Source: an uncultured Verrucomicrobiota bacterium
GTDB lineage: Bacteria; Verrucomicrobiota; Kiritimatiellia; RFP12; UBA1067
NCBI GenBank assembly: GCA_946615875.1
Contig: CAMOIK010000129.1
Span: 1-5,063, forward strand
Length of the DNA: 5,063 nt
Direction: 5' to 3'
The notes beneath the pieces are model-generated. The model had not been told where the DNA came from. It saw nothing but the letters and a program-made list of their open reading frames with translations, and did not search any database. Numbering within the stretch: position 1 is the first letter of the stretch; each line of letters starts with the position of its first letter. The translations under genes and the position numbers were made by a program. This document shows positions 1-4,933 of this stretch, piece after piece.

Positions 1-1255
1 TCTTCTTGCGGGCGTCGTCCACGGAAAGGCCGGTGAGGAAGCCGGAAGAGACCATCACGCCCGTCGCGATGTCCGTGAACGCCGCGTCGCCCGTGTACGG
101 CACGGGGTCTGGCGAAGCGTTCTTCGCCTCTTCGCTGCCTGCGCCCGCCACGACCTGGACGATCGGCAGGCCGAACACCTTGGCGAAATCGAAGTCGCGC
201 TCGTCGTGCGCCGGGACGGCCATGATGGCCCCGGTGCCGTAGGAGGCGAGCACGTAGTCGGAGATGAAGACGGGAAGCGGCGGGTTCGCGCGCACGGGAT
301 TGATCGCCGCCACGCCCATCAGCCTTACACCCGTCTTCTCTTTGTTCAGCTCCGTGCGCTCCAGGTCGCTCTTCGAGGCGGCCTTCCTCTGGTATGCCTT
401 CACTTCGTCGGCGTTGGCCACCAACCCCTTCTCAAGCCATTTCGCGACGAGCGGATGCTCCGGGCTCATCACCATGTATGTCGCGCCGAAGAGCGTGTCG
501 CAGCGCGTCGTGTAAACAGTGACCACGTCTTCGCCGCCGGGGCCTAGATCGATCGTGAAATCGACGAGCGCGCCCGTGGATTTGCCGATCCAGTTGCGCT
601 GCATCTCCTTGACGCCCTCCGGCCAGTCCAGCGTGTCGAGGTCGGCCAGGAGGCGTTCGGCGTATTCGGTGATCTTCAGCATCCACTGGCGCATCGGCCG
701 CCTGACCACCGGGTGGTTGCCGCGCTCGCTCCTGCCGTCGATGACCTCCTCGTTGGCGAGGACGGTGCCAAGCGCCGGGCACCAATTGACCGGCACTTCG
801 GCCACATACGCCAATCCCTTCTTGTAGAGCTGCTCGAATATCCACTGCGTCCACTTGTAGTATTTCGGATCGGTCGTATTGACCTCGCGGTCCCAGTCGT
901 AGGAAAACCCGAGCGCGCGGATCTGTTCGCGGAAGCGGTTTATGTTCTTCGTCGTGGTGATTTCCGGGTGCGTCCCCGTCTCGATCGCATACTGCTCGGC
1001 AGGCAGGCCGAATGCGTCCCAGCCCATCGGGTGCAGCACGTTGAAGCCTTTCATCCTCTTGTAGCGGCAGAGGATGTCCGTGGCCGTGTAGCCTTCGGGA
1101 TGCCCCACGTGCAGTCCCGCCCCGGAGGGATACGGGAACATGTCGAGGCAGTAGAATTTCGGCGCCTGGCCCTTGGCGTCCTTGGTCTTGAACGTCTTGT
1201 GGCCCAGCCAGTACTTCTGCCACTTCTTCTCTATCGCTGTGAAGTTGTATTCCAT
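1..1255 (-). CDS. leuS: Leucyl-tRNA synthetase, N-terminal 418 codons (runs off left edge)
   Basis: Class I aminoacyl-tRNA synthetase that charges tRNA-Leu with leucine in the cytoplasm and edits mischarged tRNA. It reads without a stop from ATG at 1255 to the window edge. Visible in order: the N-terminal Rossmann part with the HIGH-type signature as HVGH (residues 49-52, context MFPYPSGAGLHVGH), GWDAFGLPAEQYA (78-90), the VNWCP motif (156-160), then the CP1 editing domain. The insertion reads SERGNHPVVRRPMRQW as in the Bacillus-type enzyme, not the cysteine-rich zinc form. The editing residues known from E. coli (T252, Y330, M336, D345) correspond to T254, Y339, M345 and D354, all present. 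The threonine-rich motif is TTRCDT rather than the usual TTRPDT. KMSKS and the tRNA-binding domains lie outside the window. The start matches the family N-terminus; upstream there is only a weak AAGG (1266-1269), 10 nt from the ATG. It lies 181 bp downstream of plsX on the same strand. Confidence 0.97.
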   Translation of the reverse strand, partial: MEYNFTAIEKKWQKYWLGHKTFKTKDAKGQAPKFYCLDMFPYPSGAGLHVGHPEGYTATDILCRYKRMKGFNVLHPMGWDAFGLPAEQYAIETGTHPEITTTKNINRFREQIRALGFSYDWDREVNTTDPKYYKWTQWIFEQLYKKGLAYVAEVPVNWCPALGTVLANEEVIDGRSERGNHPVVRRPMRQWMLKITEYAERLLADLDTLDWPEGVKEMQRNWIGKSTGALVDFTIDLGPGGEDVVTVYTTRCDTLFGATYMVMSPEHPLVAKWLEKGLVANADEVKAYQRKAASKSDLERTELNKEKTGVRLMGVAAINPVRANPPLPVFISDYVLASYGTGAIMAVPAHDERDFDFAKVFGLPIVQVVAGAGSEEAKNASPDPVPYTGDAAFTDIATGVMVSSGFLTGLSVDDARKK

Positions 1256-1349
1256 GGTTCTCAAGCCTTGCTATTGAATGGGTCGAGAAAGACCCGCCGT
1301 TCTAGATGCGCTCCTGTTTCTTCCCGGGCGGCGCGGCCGCCTCTCGTCG
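1256..1349 (-). other. leuS upstream leader with two short hairpins
   Basis: Non-coding DNA between the repeat array and leuS. It holds two perfect inverted repeats: GGCGGC-GCG-GCCGCC at 1327-1341 (6-bp stem, 3-nt loop) and GGGTC-GAGAAA-GACCC at 1280-1295 (5-bp stem, 6-nt loop), the latter 24 nt before the leuS ATG. No convincing -10/-35 pair and no T-box features (no tRNA-like specifier domain, no conserved T-box bulge) were recognised. Whether leuS has its own promoter here cannot be told from the sequence. The hairpins are visible; any function is unknown. Confidence 0.4.
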
Positions 1350-1426
1350 GCCAGACACGGCCCGCCAGGCGCCGGTCGCCAGACGCCGGACGCCGTCCGC
1401 AAGACGCCTGGCGCCGTCCGCCAGGC
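1350..1426. repeat. Degenerate heptanucleotide tandem repeat (GCCNGNC), 11 units
   Basis: On the plus strand the sequence divides into successive 7-mers: gccagac, acggccc, gccaggc, gccggtc, gccagac, gccggac, gccgtcc, gcaagac, gcctggc, gccgtcc, gccaggc. Nine consecutive units (1364-1426) all start with GC and end with C. A period of seven is not a multiple of three, so this is not a protein-coding repeat. It fills most of the plsX-leuS gap. Short tandemly repeated heptanucleotides are known from cyanobacterial genomes; a family link is not implied. The periodicity is seen directly; mechanism and function are unknown. Confidence 0.75.
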
Positions 1427-1429
1427 GTC
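1403..1429 (-). terminator. Strong hairpin just after plsX stop, without U-tract
   Basis: A perfect 11-bp inverted repeat with a 5-nt loop: GACGCCTGGCG, loop CCGTC, CGCCAGGCGTC on the plus strand. It begins 7 nt after the plsX stop codon and is formed from units of the heptad array. In the plsX transcript it would be a very stable GC-rich hairpin. It is followed by UUGCGG, not a run of U, so it is not a classical intrinsic terminator; it might protect the 3' end or cause partial termination before leuS. The stem is certain, the terminator role is a guess. Confidence 0.35.
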
Positions 1430-1436
1430 CATCCCT

Positions 1437-2495
1437 TCAGCTGCCGCCCTTGAGATGCTCGGCGTGATCGGCGATCGCCTTGGCCACCAGGCCGGTGACG
1501 TCGTTCGTGGACGCCACCACGGCGGAGCGGACGGCGTGGAATATCGCCTTGTGGGTGGAGTTGCCGTGCGTTATAATCACAGTGCCCGGCACGCCCAGAA
1601 GAGGCGCCCCGCCATACACCTCGGGGTCCATCTGGTTTTTCAGCGCGTTGAACGCCGGCTTCAGCATCAGCGCACACAGCTTGCGGAAAAGAGTCTTCTT
1701 CAGTTCCGCCTTCAGCCAGCCGCTGATTGCGTGCGCCACCGACTCGACCGTCTTCAGCACCACGTTCCCCACGAAGCCGTCGCACACGGCGACGTCAAGC
1801 TGGCCGCCGCAGATGTCGTGGCCCTCGACGTTGCCTATGAAGTTCAAGCCGCGCACCTTCTTGATCTCTGGGTTCGTCTCGTGGATCAGCTCGTTGCCCT
1901 TGCAGTCCTCGGTGCCGATCGAAATCAGCCCCACGGCCGGCTTGTCGCGGTGCAGCACCGTCCGGGAATAGACGTCGCCCATGATCGCGAACTGCACCAG
2001 CCACTCTGGATGGCAGTCCATGTTCGCCCCGGCATCCAGCAGCAGCAACGGCCTGCTGGGCGTGTTGGTGGGCAGCACCATGGCGATCGCCGGTCTCTTC
2101 ACGCCGGGGATGCGGCCTAGATTGAGAATTGCGCTCGTCGCCACCGCGCCGGAGTTCCCGGCCGACACGAAAGCGTCCGCCCTTCCCTCTTTGACGAGAC
2201 GCATCGCCACGTTGATCGAGCAGTCCTTCTTCTTGCGAACGGCTTCGACGGGGATGTCGCCCATCTCGACCTGGTCTGGCGCGTGGACGATCTCCAGCCG
2301 CCCGGTCTCGATCGCGCGCTGGGCCAGCTGTTTGCGGTCTTTGGAAAAGCGCTCGATCTCCTTCTGGATCGCCGCCATCTGGCCGACGAGGAGGATCTTC
2401 ACGCCCTCGAAGCCGCAGGCGGCCTCCACCGCCCCCACGACAATCTGCTTGGGGGCATAGTCGCCCCCCATCGCATCAAGAGCAATGCGAGTCAT
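1437..2495 (-). CDS. plsX: Phosphate acyltransferase PlsX
   Basis: Peripheral membrane enzyme that converts acyl-ACP and phosphate to acyl-phosphate, the acyl donor for PlsY in the first step of phosphatidic acid synthesis. It is 352 residues, the usual length. Family motifs are intact: DAMGGD (7-12), SAGNSGA (111-117), LLDAGAN (152-158), NVEGHDI (222-228), VCDGFVGNV (238-246), YGGAPLLGV (294-302) and HGNS (310-313). The start is firm because MTRIALDAMGGD matches the known PlsX N-terminus, yet no Shine-Dalgarno sequence precedes it: a heptad repeat begins two bases upstream of the ATG. It lies 116 bp after rpmF, in the conserved yceD-rpmF-plsX order, so co-transcription from the promoter upstream of yceD is likely. 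fabH, a frequent next gene, is not adjacent; leuS is. Confidence 0.97.
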   Translation of the reverse strand: MTRIALDAMGGDYAPKQIVVGAVEAACGFEGVKILLVGQMAAIQKEIERFSKDRKQLAQRAIETGRLEIVHAPDQVEMGDIPVEAVRKKKDCSINVAMRLVKEGRADAFVSAGNSGAVATSAILNLGRIPGVKRPAIAMVLPTNTPSRPLLLLDAGANMDCHPEWLVQFAIMGDVYSRTVLHRDKPAVGLISIGTEDCKGNELIHETNPEIKKVRGLNFIGNVEGHDICGGQLDVAVCDGFVGNVVLKTVESVAHAISGWLKAELKKTLFRKLCALMLKPAFNALKNQMDPEVYGGAPLLGVPGTVIITHGNSTHKAIFHAVRSAVVASTNDVTGLVAKAIADHAEHLKGGS

Positions 2496-2496
2496 G

Positions 2497-2601
2497 GCAG
2501 TTCGAAGTTCGCGGTCTGCTGTCTGCGGCTCGCAGTCTCACGACCGGAGATTTTGCAGCCCCAATGCAAAACGGGACTGCAAACGGCGAGCCACAAACCG
2601 C
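2497..2601. repeat. Facing heptad repeat blocks enclosing a hairpin, rpmF-plsX spacer
   Basis: The 116-bp gap holds two heptad blocks in opposite orientation. Plus-strand units at 2497-2538: gcagttc, gaagttc, gcggtct, gctgtct, gcggctc, gcagtct. Minus-strand units at 2601-2574: GCGGTTT, GTGGCTC, GCCGTTT, GCAGTCC. The blocks can pair: GCAGTC (2532-2537) with GACTGC (2575-2580), then GCGGCTC (2525-2531) with GAGCCAC (2588-2594) with one mismatch, skipping exactly one heptad (2581-2587) as a bulge. Inside lies a perfect 7-bp hairpin, TTTTGCA / TGCAAAA (2551-2557, 2565-2571), with a 7-nt loop. In the mRNA this structure would sit immediately before plsX. The repeats and pairing are seen directly; a role in plsX expression is inference. 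Confidence 0.65.
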
Positions 2602-2611
2602 AGCCCGATCA

Positions 2612-2797
2612 TTACGCTTCCGCTACCGCCACGACCTTGCGACCGTTGTACATGCCGCACTTCGGGCACGCGCGGTGCGAACGCTTGGCCGCTCCGCATT
2701 CGGGGCAAACGCTCACTGACGCGAGAATCGGCTTCTCGAGCTGACCGACGCGCTGACGCTTGCGCATTTTCGACTTCTTGTTCTTGGGACTTGCCAT
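2612..2797 (-). CDS. rpmF: 50S ribosomal protein bL32
   Basis: Small zinc-binding protein of the large ribosomal subunit. It is 61 residues, normal for the family. It starts with MASPKNKKSKMRKRQR, the basic rRNA-contacting N-terminus (compare the usual AVPKRRTSKxRKR), followed by a zinc-ribbon with C31-x2-C34 (VCPECG) and C44-x2-C47 (ACPKCG), the four-cysteine C+ form. A short extension, VVAVAEA, ends the protein. A strong Shine-Dalgarno AAAGGAG (2812-2806) lies 8 nt before the ATG. It lies 61 bp downstream of the DUF177 gene and 116 bp before plsX, the standard neighbours. No zinc-independent paralogue is visible in this window. Confidence 0.97.
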   Translation of the reverse strand: MASPKNKKSKMRKRQRVGQLEKPILASVSVCPECGAAKRSHRACPKCGMYNGRKVVAVAEA

Positions 2798-2805
2798 TTC
2801 TTTGG

Positions 2806-2812
2806 CTCCTTT
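2806..2812 (-). promoter_or_regulatory. Shine-Dalgarno sequence of rpmF
   Basis: AAAGGAG on the minus strand, 8 nt before the rpmF ATG. It is the best ribosome-binding site in the window. It shows that this organism uses the canonical anti-Shine-Dalgarno, which makes the lack of one before plsX and the DUF177 gene more notable. Confidence 0.85.
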
Positions 2813-2858
2813 CTATGAGAGGTTGAGGGGTTTGAAGAATGCCGCCGCGCCGCGTTCG

Positions 2859-3341
2859 CTACTTGCTCGCCAGCCCGGTCAGCGCATCCCAGACAGATTC
2901 CTTCACGCCGTCCGCCATCGCCCCGACGGGCGTGCTTTCCTTGCCTTCGGCATTGCCGCCGCCCGCGGCGCCCGCCAGCCCTGCGCAATTCTCGTCGCAG
3001 AGCGGATAGTTGGGCAATTCGAGCAGGATCGCCTCGCGTATCTCGTCGGTCAGGTCGATTTCGTCGGCATTGCCGTCGAGTTCCACGCTCGTGGTGAAGT
3101 CCTCGCACTTGATTGTCGTGTCGAAATCCCTTCCGCAACGGCTGCATACCAGGTCGAAGTCCTGTTCCGCCCTGCCGCGCACCAGCAACTCCGAACCGAT
3201 CACTTGCGCGTTCAGACTGTAGCGGATGCCGCCGAACGGGTGCACGAGGTCTTCGGCGATGTCGATCGCATCGACTTCACCCTCTATATCCTCGCCTCCC
3301 GGCTTCAGCCTGGCGACATCTATTGTCAGTCTTTCTTGCAC
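2859..3341 (-). CDS. yceD: DUF177/YceD-family protein
   Basis: 160-residue member of the DUF177 (YceD) family, almost always encoded upstream of rpmF and linked in bacteria and plastids to 23S rRNA processing or accumulation. Seen: an N-terminal beta-rich part, then the family core with C66-x2-C69 (LVCSRCGRDFDT), an acidic stretch NADEIDLTDEIREAILLELP (91-110), and PLCDENCAGL with C115 and C119. In many relatives the second pair is followed by GLCPxCGxNLN; here it reads GLAGAAGGGNAEG, so the last two cysteines are replaced by alanine and glycine, leaving four. The start is GTG: no ATG lies in frame between an upstream stop and this codon, and the next residues (QERLTIDV) look like the usual beginning. 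A consensus promoter lies only a few bases upstream, so there is no room for a Shine-Dalgarno. First gene of the rpmF-plsX cluster. Confidence 0.9.
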   Translation of the reverse strand: MQERLTIDVARLKPGGEDIEGEVDAIDIAEDLVHPFGGIRYSLNAQVIGSELLVRGRAEQDFDLVCSRCGRDFDTTIKCEDFTTSVELDGNADEIDLTDEIREAILLELPNYPLCDENCAGLAGAAGGGNAEGKESTPVGAMADGVKESVWDALTGLASK

Positions 3342-3351
3342 AAGGGCGCAT

Positions 3352-3381
3352 ATTATACCATATTCTTCAGCAGAGGGTCAA
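3352..3381 (-). promoter_or_regulatory. Sigma-70-type promoter of the yceD-rpmF-plsX cluster
   Basis: Minus strand: -35 TTGACC (3381-3376), 18-bp spacer, extended -10 TGGTATAAT (3360-3352), with a perfect TATAAT. Transcription would start near 3345, about four bases before the GTG codon at 3341, predicting a nearly leaderless message. The 10 bases around the -10 (3351-3360) are identical to those before the regulator gene (4791-4800). Promoter boxes are read directly; the start point is inferred from usual spacing. Confidence 0.75.
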
Positions 3382-3585
3382 GTGGGCGCGGCCGATCCGC
3401 CACGACGCGCGGTTCGTTGCGACCGTGCCGGCGAAAAGGCGCACCAGCCATGCGACGTCGCGTCGCGGAGTGGCGGAACGCCGGCCGTCTTTTGACGACC
3501 TGGACGCCTATATATTCACTCGGCCCTGTCCATATATTCAACTTTCCCGCCGTATCTGCGGACTGTCTTGAAGCTACGGGGCGCG
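3382..3585. other. Non-coding gap between regulator and DUF177 gene
   Basis: About 200 bp with no reading frame that resembles a protein and no recognised RNA gene. It contains a perfect inverted repeat GCGACG-TCG-CGTCGC (3452-3466) and a pair of A+T-rich direct repeats (3510-3540). No intrinsic terminator with a U-tract was found after the regulator stop at 3586. Base composition drops locally in 3509-3545. The 3' end of the regulator transcript must lie here or run through into the DUF177 gene. Confidence 0.5.
3510..3540. repeat. ATATATTCA direct repeat, 22-bp period
   Basis: ATATATTCA occurs at 3510-3518 and again, identically, at 3532-3540. The copies are 22 bp apart, about two turns of the helix, so a protein could contact both on one face. 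They are A+T islands in a GC-rich region, 129-180 bp upstream of the DUF177 promoter. AraC-family proteins often bind direct repeats at such spacing, but nothing ties these to the neighbouring regulator. Confidence 0.45.
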
Positions 3586-4785
3586 TCACTCGTCGGCCTC
3601 TTCCCGTCTGAGCCGCCTGTATTCTCTCATCGAAATCCCGGTGGATTTCTTGAACAGGACCGCCAGGTGGCTTTCGCGGGCGAACGCGCACCGTTCGGAG
3701 ATTTCCCCTATGGAAAGGTTGCTCTGTTCAAGCAAAGTTTTCACGCGCTCAAGGCGGGTCTGCATTATCGCATCGTGTATCGACATGCCGAGATGCCGCC
3801 GGAAGCAAACCTCCGCATACCGGCGCGAACACCCTGCGGCCGCGACCGCGTCGGCGACGCCTATGCGCTTCTCCGCCGCGTTGGAACGGATGAATCTGAT
3901 CGCGCGCGCCAGCACGGGGTCGCGCATCGCGTCATAGCCTGTCGATTCGCGCGTGACGACCGAAAGCGGCGCCATGGACACGGTTCGCTGCCTTATGGCG
4001 CGACCGTGCATAAGGTCGTCGAGCATCGTGGCCGCCATCTGCCCGCGCCTGAAACCGCCCGTGCGGATGCTTGAAAGCGTCGGCACCGAAGACTCGCAGA
4101 TGATCGGGTCGTTGTCCACGCCGAGGACGGCGATTTCTTCGGGGACGGATATCCCGGCCTCGGCGCAGGCGTCCAGCACGAGACGGGCGCGGTTGTCCAT
4201 TGCCGCGAATATGGCCGCGGGCTTTTCGAGGCCGCCGAGGAAGCGCATCATCCTCGGCCGCTCCGCCGCCCAGCTGCGGCGTTCCCGCGCAGAGAAAGTG
4301 TCGTATATGGTGCAGCCGAAGCCGCGTTTCGCGAGCGTATCGGCGAATCCCGCACGCCTGTCCGCAGACCAATACAGGCCGAGCGTTTCGCCCACATACA
4401 CAAACGACTTGTATCCGCGGTCGAGGTAGTATTCGGCCGCCAATGCGCCGACGTCGTATGAGTTCATCTTCACGTATGGCGCGTCAGCCAGCGGATTTCC
4501 GCGCGCCAGCTGCTGCGGCCACGGCTCTATGAGGACGACCGGGACGTTCGCGGCCGCGACGGCTTTCGCATCGCCGCGAGAAAGATTGTGCGCTATTATC
4601 CCGTCGAAGCCCAGAAGCCCTGGCTGGATCGCCTGCTCGCTGTCGCGGCCCTCCAGCAGCATGCACCGCCACGGTCCGTGCCTGCGCGCGTAGTCCAGTA
4701 TTCCGCGAACGCAGGTGCGCCCGCCCTTCAGGTTGATCGATGCGAATATCGCTATCTTCGGGTGTCGGTTCTCCACGTGCTCCAT
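3586..4785 (-). CDS. XylR-type AraC-family transcriptional regulator with sugar-binding domain
   Basis: Cytoplasmic regulator of 399 residues with the same layout and almost the same length as E. coli XylR (392). Residues 8-285 form a LacI/periplasmic-binding-protein-like sensor: KIAIFASI (9-17), FDGIIAHN (60-67), VPVVLIE (81-87), NSYDVGALAAEYYLDRGYKS (108-127), PAAIFAAMDNRA (189-200) and VPEEIAVLGVDND (214-226), where the GVDND segment is typical of ligand-pocket hinges. Residues 291-399 form the AraC domain with two helix-turn-helix units: IGVADAVAAAGCSRRY (308-323) and the signature SIGEISERCAFARESHLAVLFKKSTGISMREYRR (358-391). Ligand unknown; a sugar is expected from the family. ATG at 4785 directly precedes the sensor fold, with no Shine-Dalgarno but with a TATAAT box 6 bp upstream. 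It is divergent from the exported protein at 4934, which it probably controls. Confidence 0.93.
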   Translation of the reverse strand: MEHVENRHPKIAIFASINLKGGRTCVRGILDYARRHGPWRCMLLEGRDSEQAIQPGLLGFDGIIAHNLSRGDAKAVAAANVPVVLIEPWPQQLARGNPLADAPYVKMNSYDVGALAAEYYLDRGYKSFVYVGETLGLYWSADRRAGFADTLAKRGFGCTIYDTFSARERRSWAAERPRMMRFLGGLEKPAAIFAAMDNRARLVLDACAEAGISVPEEIAVLGVDNDPIICESSVPTLSSIRTGGFRRGQMAATMLDDLMHGRAIRQRTVSMAPLSVVTRESTGYDAMRDPVLARAIRFIRSNAAEKRIGVADAVAAAGCSRRYAEVCFRRHLGMSIHDAIMQTRLERVKTLLEQSNLSIGEISERCAFARESHLAVLFKKSTGISMREYRRLRREEADE

Positions 4786-4791
4786 GCCGGT

Positions 4792-4800
4792 ATTATACCA
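4792..4800 (-). promoter_or_regulatory. Extended -10 promoter, leaderless regulator mRNA
   Basis: Minus-strand TGGTATAAT (4800-4792), a perfect -10 with the TGn extension. The usual 6-bp discriminator places the transcription start on the A of the ATG at 4785. No good -35 exists: TCCCCC sits at 17-bp spacing. The extension may compensate for this, as known for extended -10 promoters. A palindrome at 4804-4831 covers the -35 region, which would suit autoregulation. Confidence 0.6.
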
Positions 4801-4803
4801 TAA

Positions 4804-4831
4804 ACGCGCTCCTTGGGGGAAGGGCGCGCGT
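4804..4831. promoter_or_regulatory. Imperfect palindrome over the regulator's -35 region
   Basis: Outer arms ACGCGC (4804-4809) and GCGCGT (4826-4831) match perfectly as an inverted repeat, and inner arms CCTT (4811-4814) and AAGG (4820-4823) flank GGGGG. The two arm pairs are offset by one base. Its centre is about 33 bp upstream of the inferred regulator start. It could be an autoregulatory operator; chance GC-rich symmetry is also possible. Confidence 0.35.
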
Positions 4832-4838
4832 GCGTAAA

Positions 4839-4857
4839 GCGGAAAAAAGTTTTTCGC
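4839..4857. promoter_or_regulatory. Candidate operator palindrome GCGGAAAAAAGTTTTTCGC
   Basis: A 19-bp near-palindrome with 8-bp arms (GCGGAAAA / TTTTTCGC, one G-T pair) around a 3-bp centre. The centre is about 54 bp upstream of the inferred start of the plus-strand gene, an activator-like position, and about 63 bp from the regulator's start. The poly-A/poly-T core differs sharply from the surrounding GC-rich DNA. It is the best candidate for the binding site of the adjacent XylR-type regulator, by inference from position only. Confidence 0.45.
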
Positions 4858-4889
4858 AAACAGTGGTGGTATTCCCGCCTCCTATCGTC

Positions 4890-4895
4890 TATAAT
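4890..4895 (+). promoter_or_regulatory. -10 box for the plus-strand exported protein
   Basis: Perfect TATAAT, with transcription expected near 4902 and a leader of about 32 nt. At 17-19-bp spacing there is no recognisable -35 (TGGTAT at 4867-4872 is the nearest). A good -10 without a -35 fits a promoter that needs an activator, in line with the divergent regulator and the palindrome upstream. Confidence 0.55.
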
Positions 4896-4919
4896 ATGGC
4901 GCAGACAACAAACCTCAAC

Positions 4920-4924
4920 AGGAG
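4920..4924 (+). promoter_or_regulatory. Shine-Dalgarno sequence of the exported protein
   Basis: AGGAG, 9 nt before the ATG at 4934. It fixes the start choice and supports the reading frame, although only 43 codons are visible. Confidence 0.8.
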
Positions 4925-4933
4925 AGACGCCAT

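Noticed and set aside
432..1223. Long minus-strand open frame inside leuS
   Set aside because: It is out of frame with the LeuRS reading, which has strong motif matches. Its translation is rich in R, G and P without any family likeness: a high-GC shadow.
1256..1349. T-box leader controlling leuS
   Set aside because: No T-box consensus or terminator/antiterminator pair with a U-run was found in the short leader; the hairpins are simple GC-rich inverted repeats.
1350..1426. Possible CRISPR array in the plsX-leuS gap
   Set aside because: Units are 7 bp with no spacers; CRISPR repeats are 20-50 bp separated by unique spacers.
1278..2120. 280-codon plus-strand open frame opposite plsX
   Set aside because: It runs antisense to the well-supported PlsX and through the period-7 repeat; histidine- and arginine-rich shadow translation.
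3452..3466. GCGACG-TCG-CGTCGC inverted repeat as a terminator of the regulator gene
   Set aside because: The stem is only 6 bp, lies 120 bp from the stop codon and has no T-run on either side; such symmetry is expected by chance in GC-rich DNA.
3497..3516. TTGACG plus TATATT as a plus-strand promoter (3492-3516)
   Set aside because: The spacer is only 13 bp and no gene follows on the plus strand.
2760..3611. 283-codon plus-strand open frame opposite the DUF177 gene
   Set aside because: It crosses the DUF177 gene, its promoter and the gap beyond on the other strand, has no ribosome-binding site and resembles nothing. It is a shadow of GC-rich DNA.
4796..4814. Mini-ORF ATG-GTA-TAA on the minus strand with a good AAGGAG in front
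   Set aside because: It lies upstream of, and overlaps, the TATAAT box of the regulator, so it would not be in the predicted transcript. Probably coincidental.
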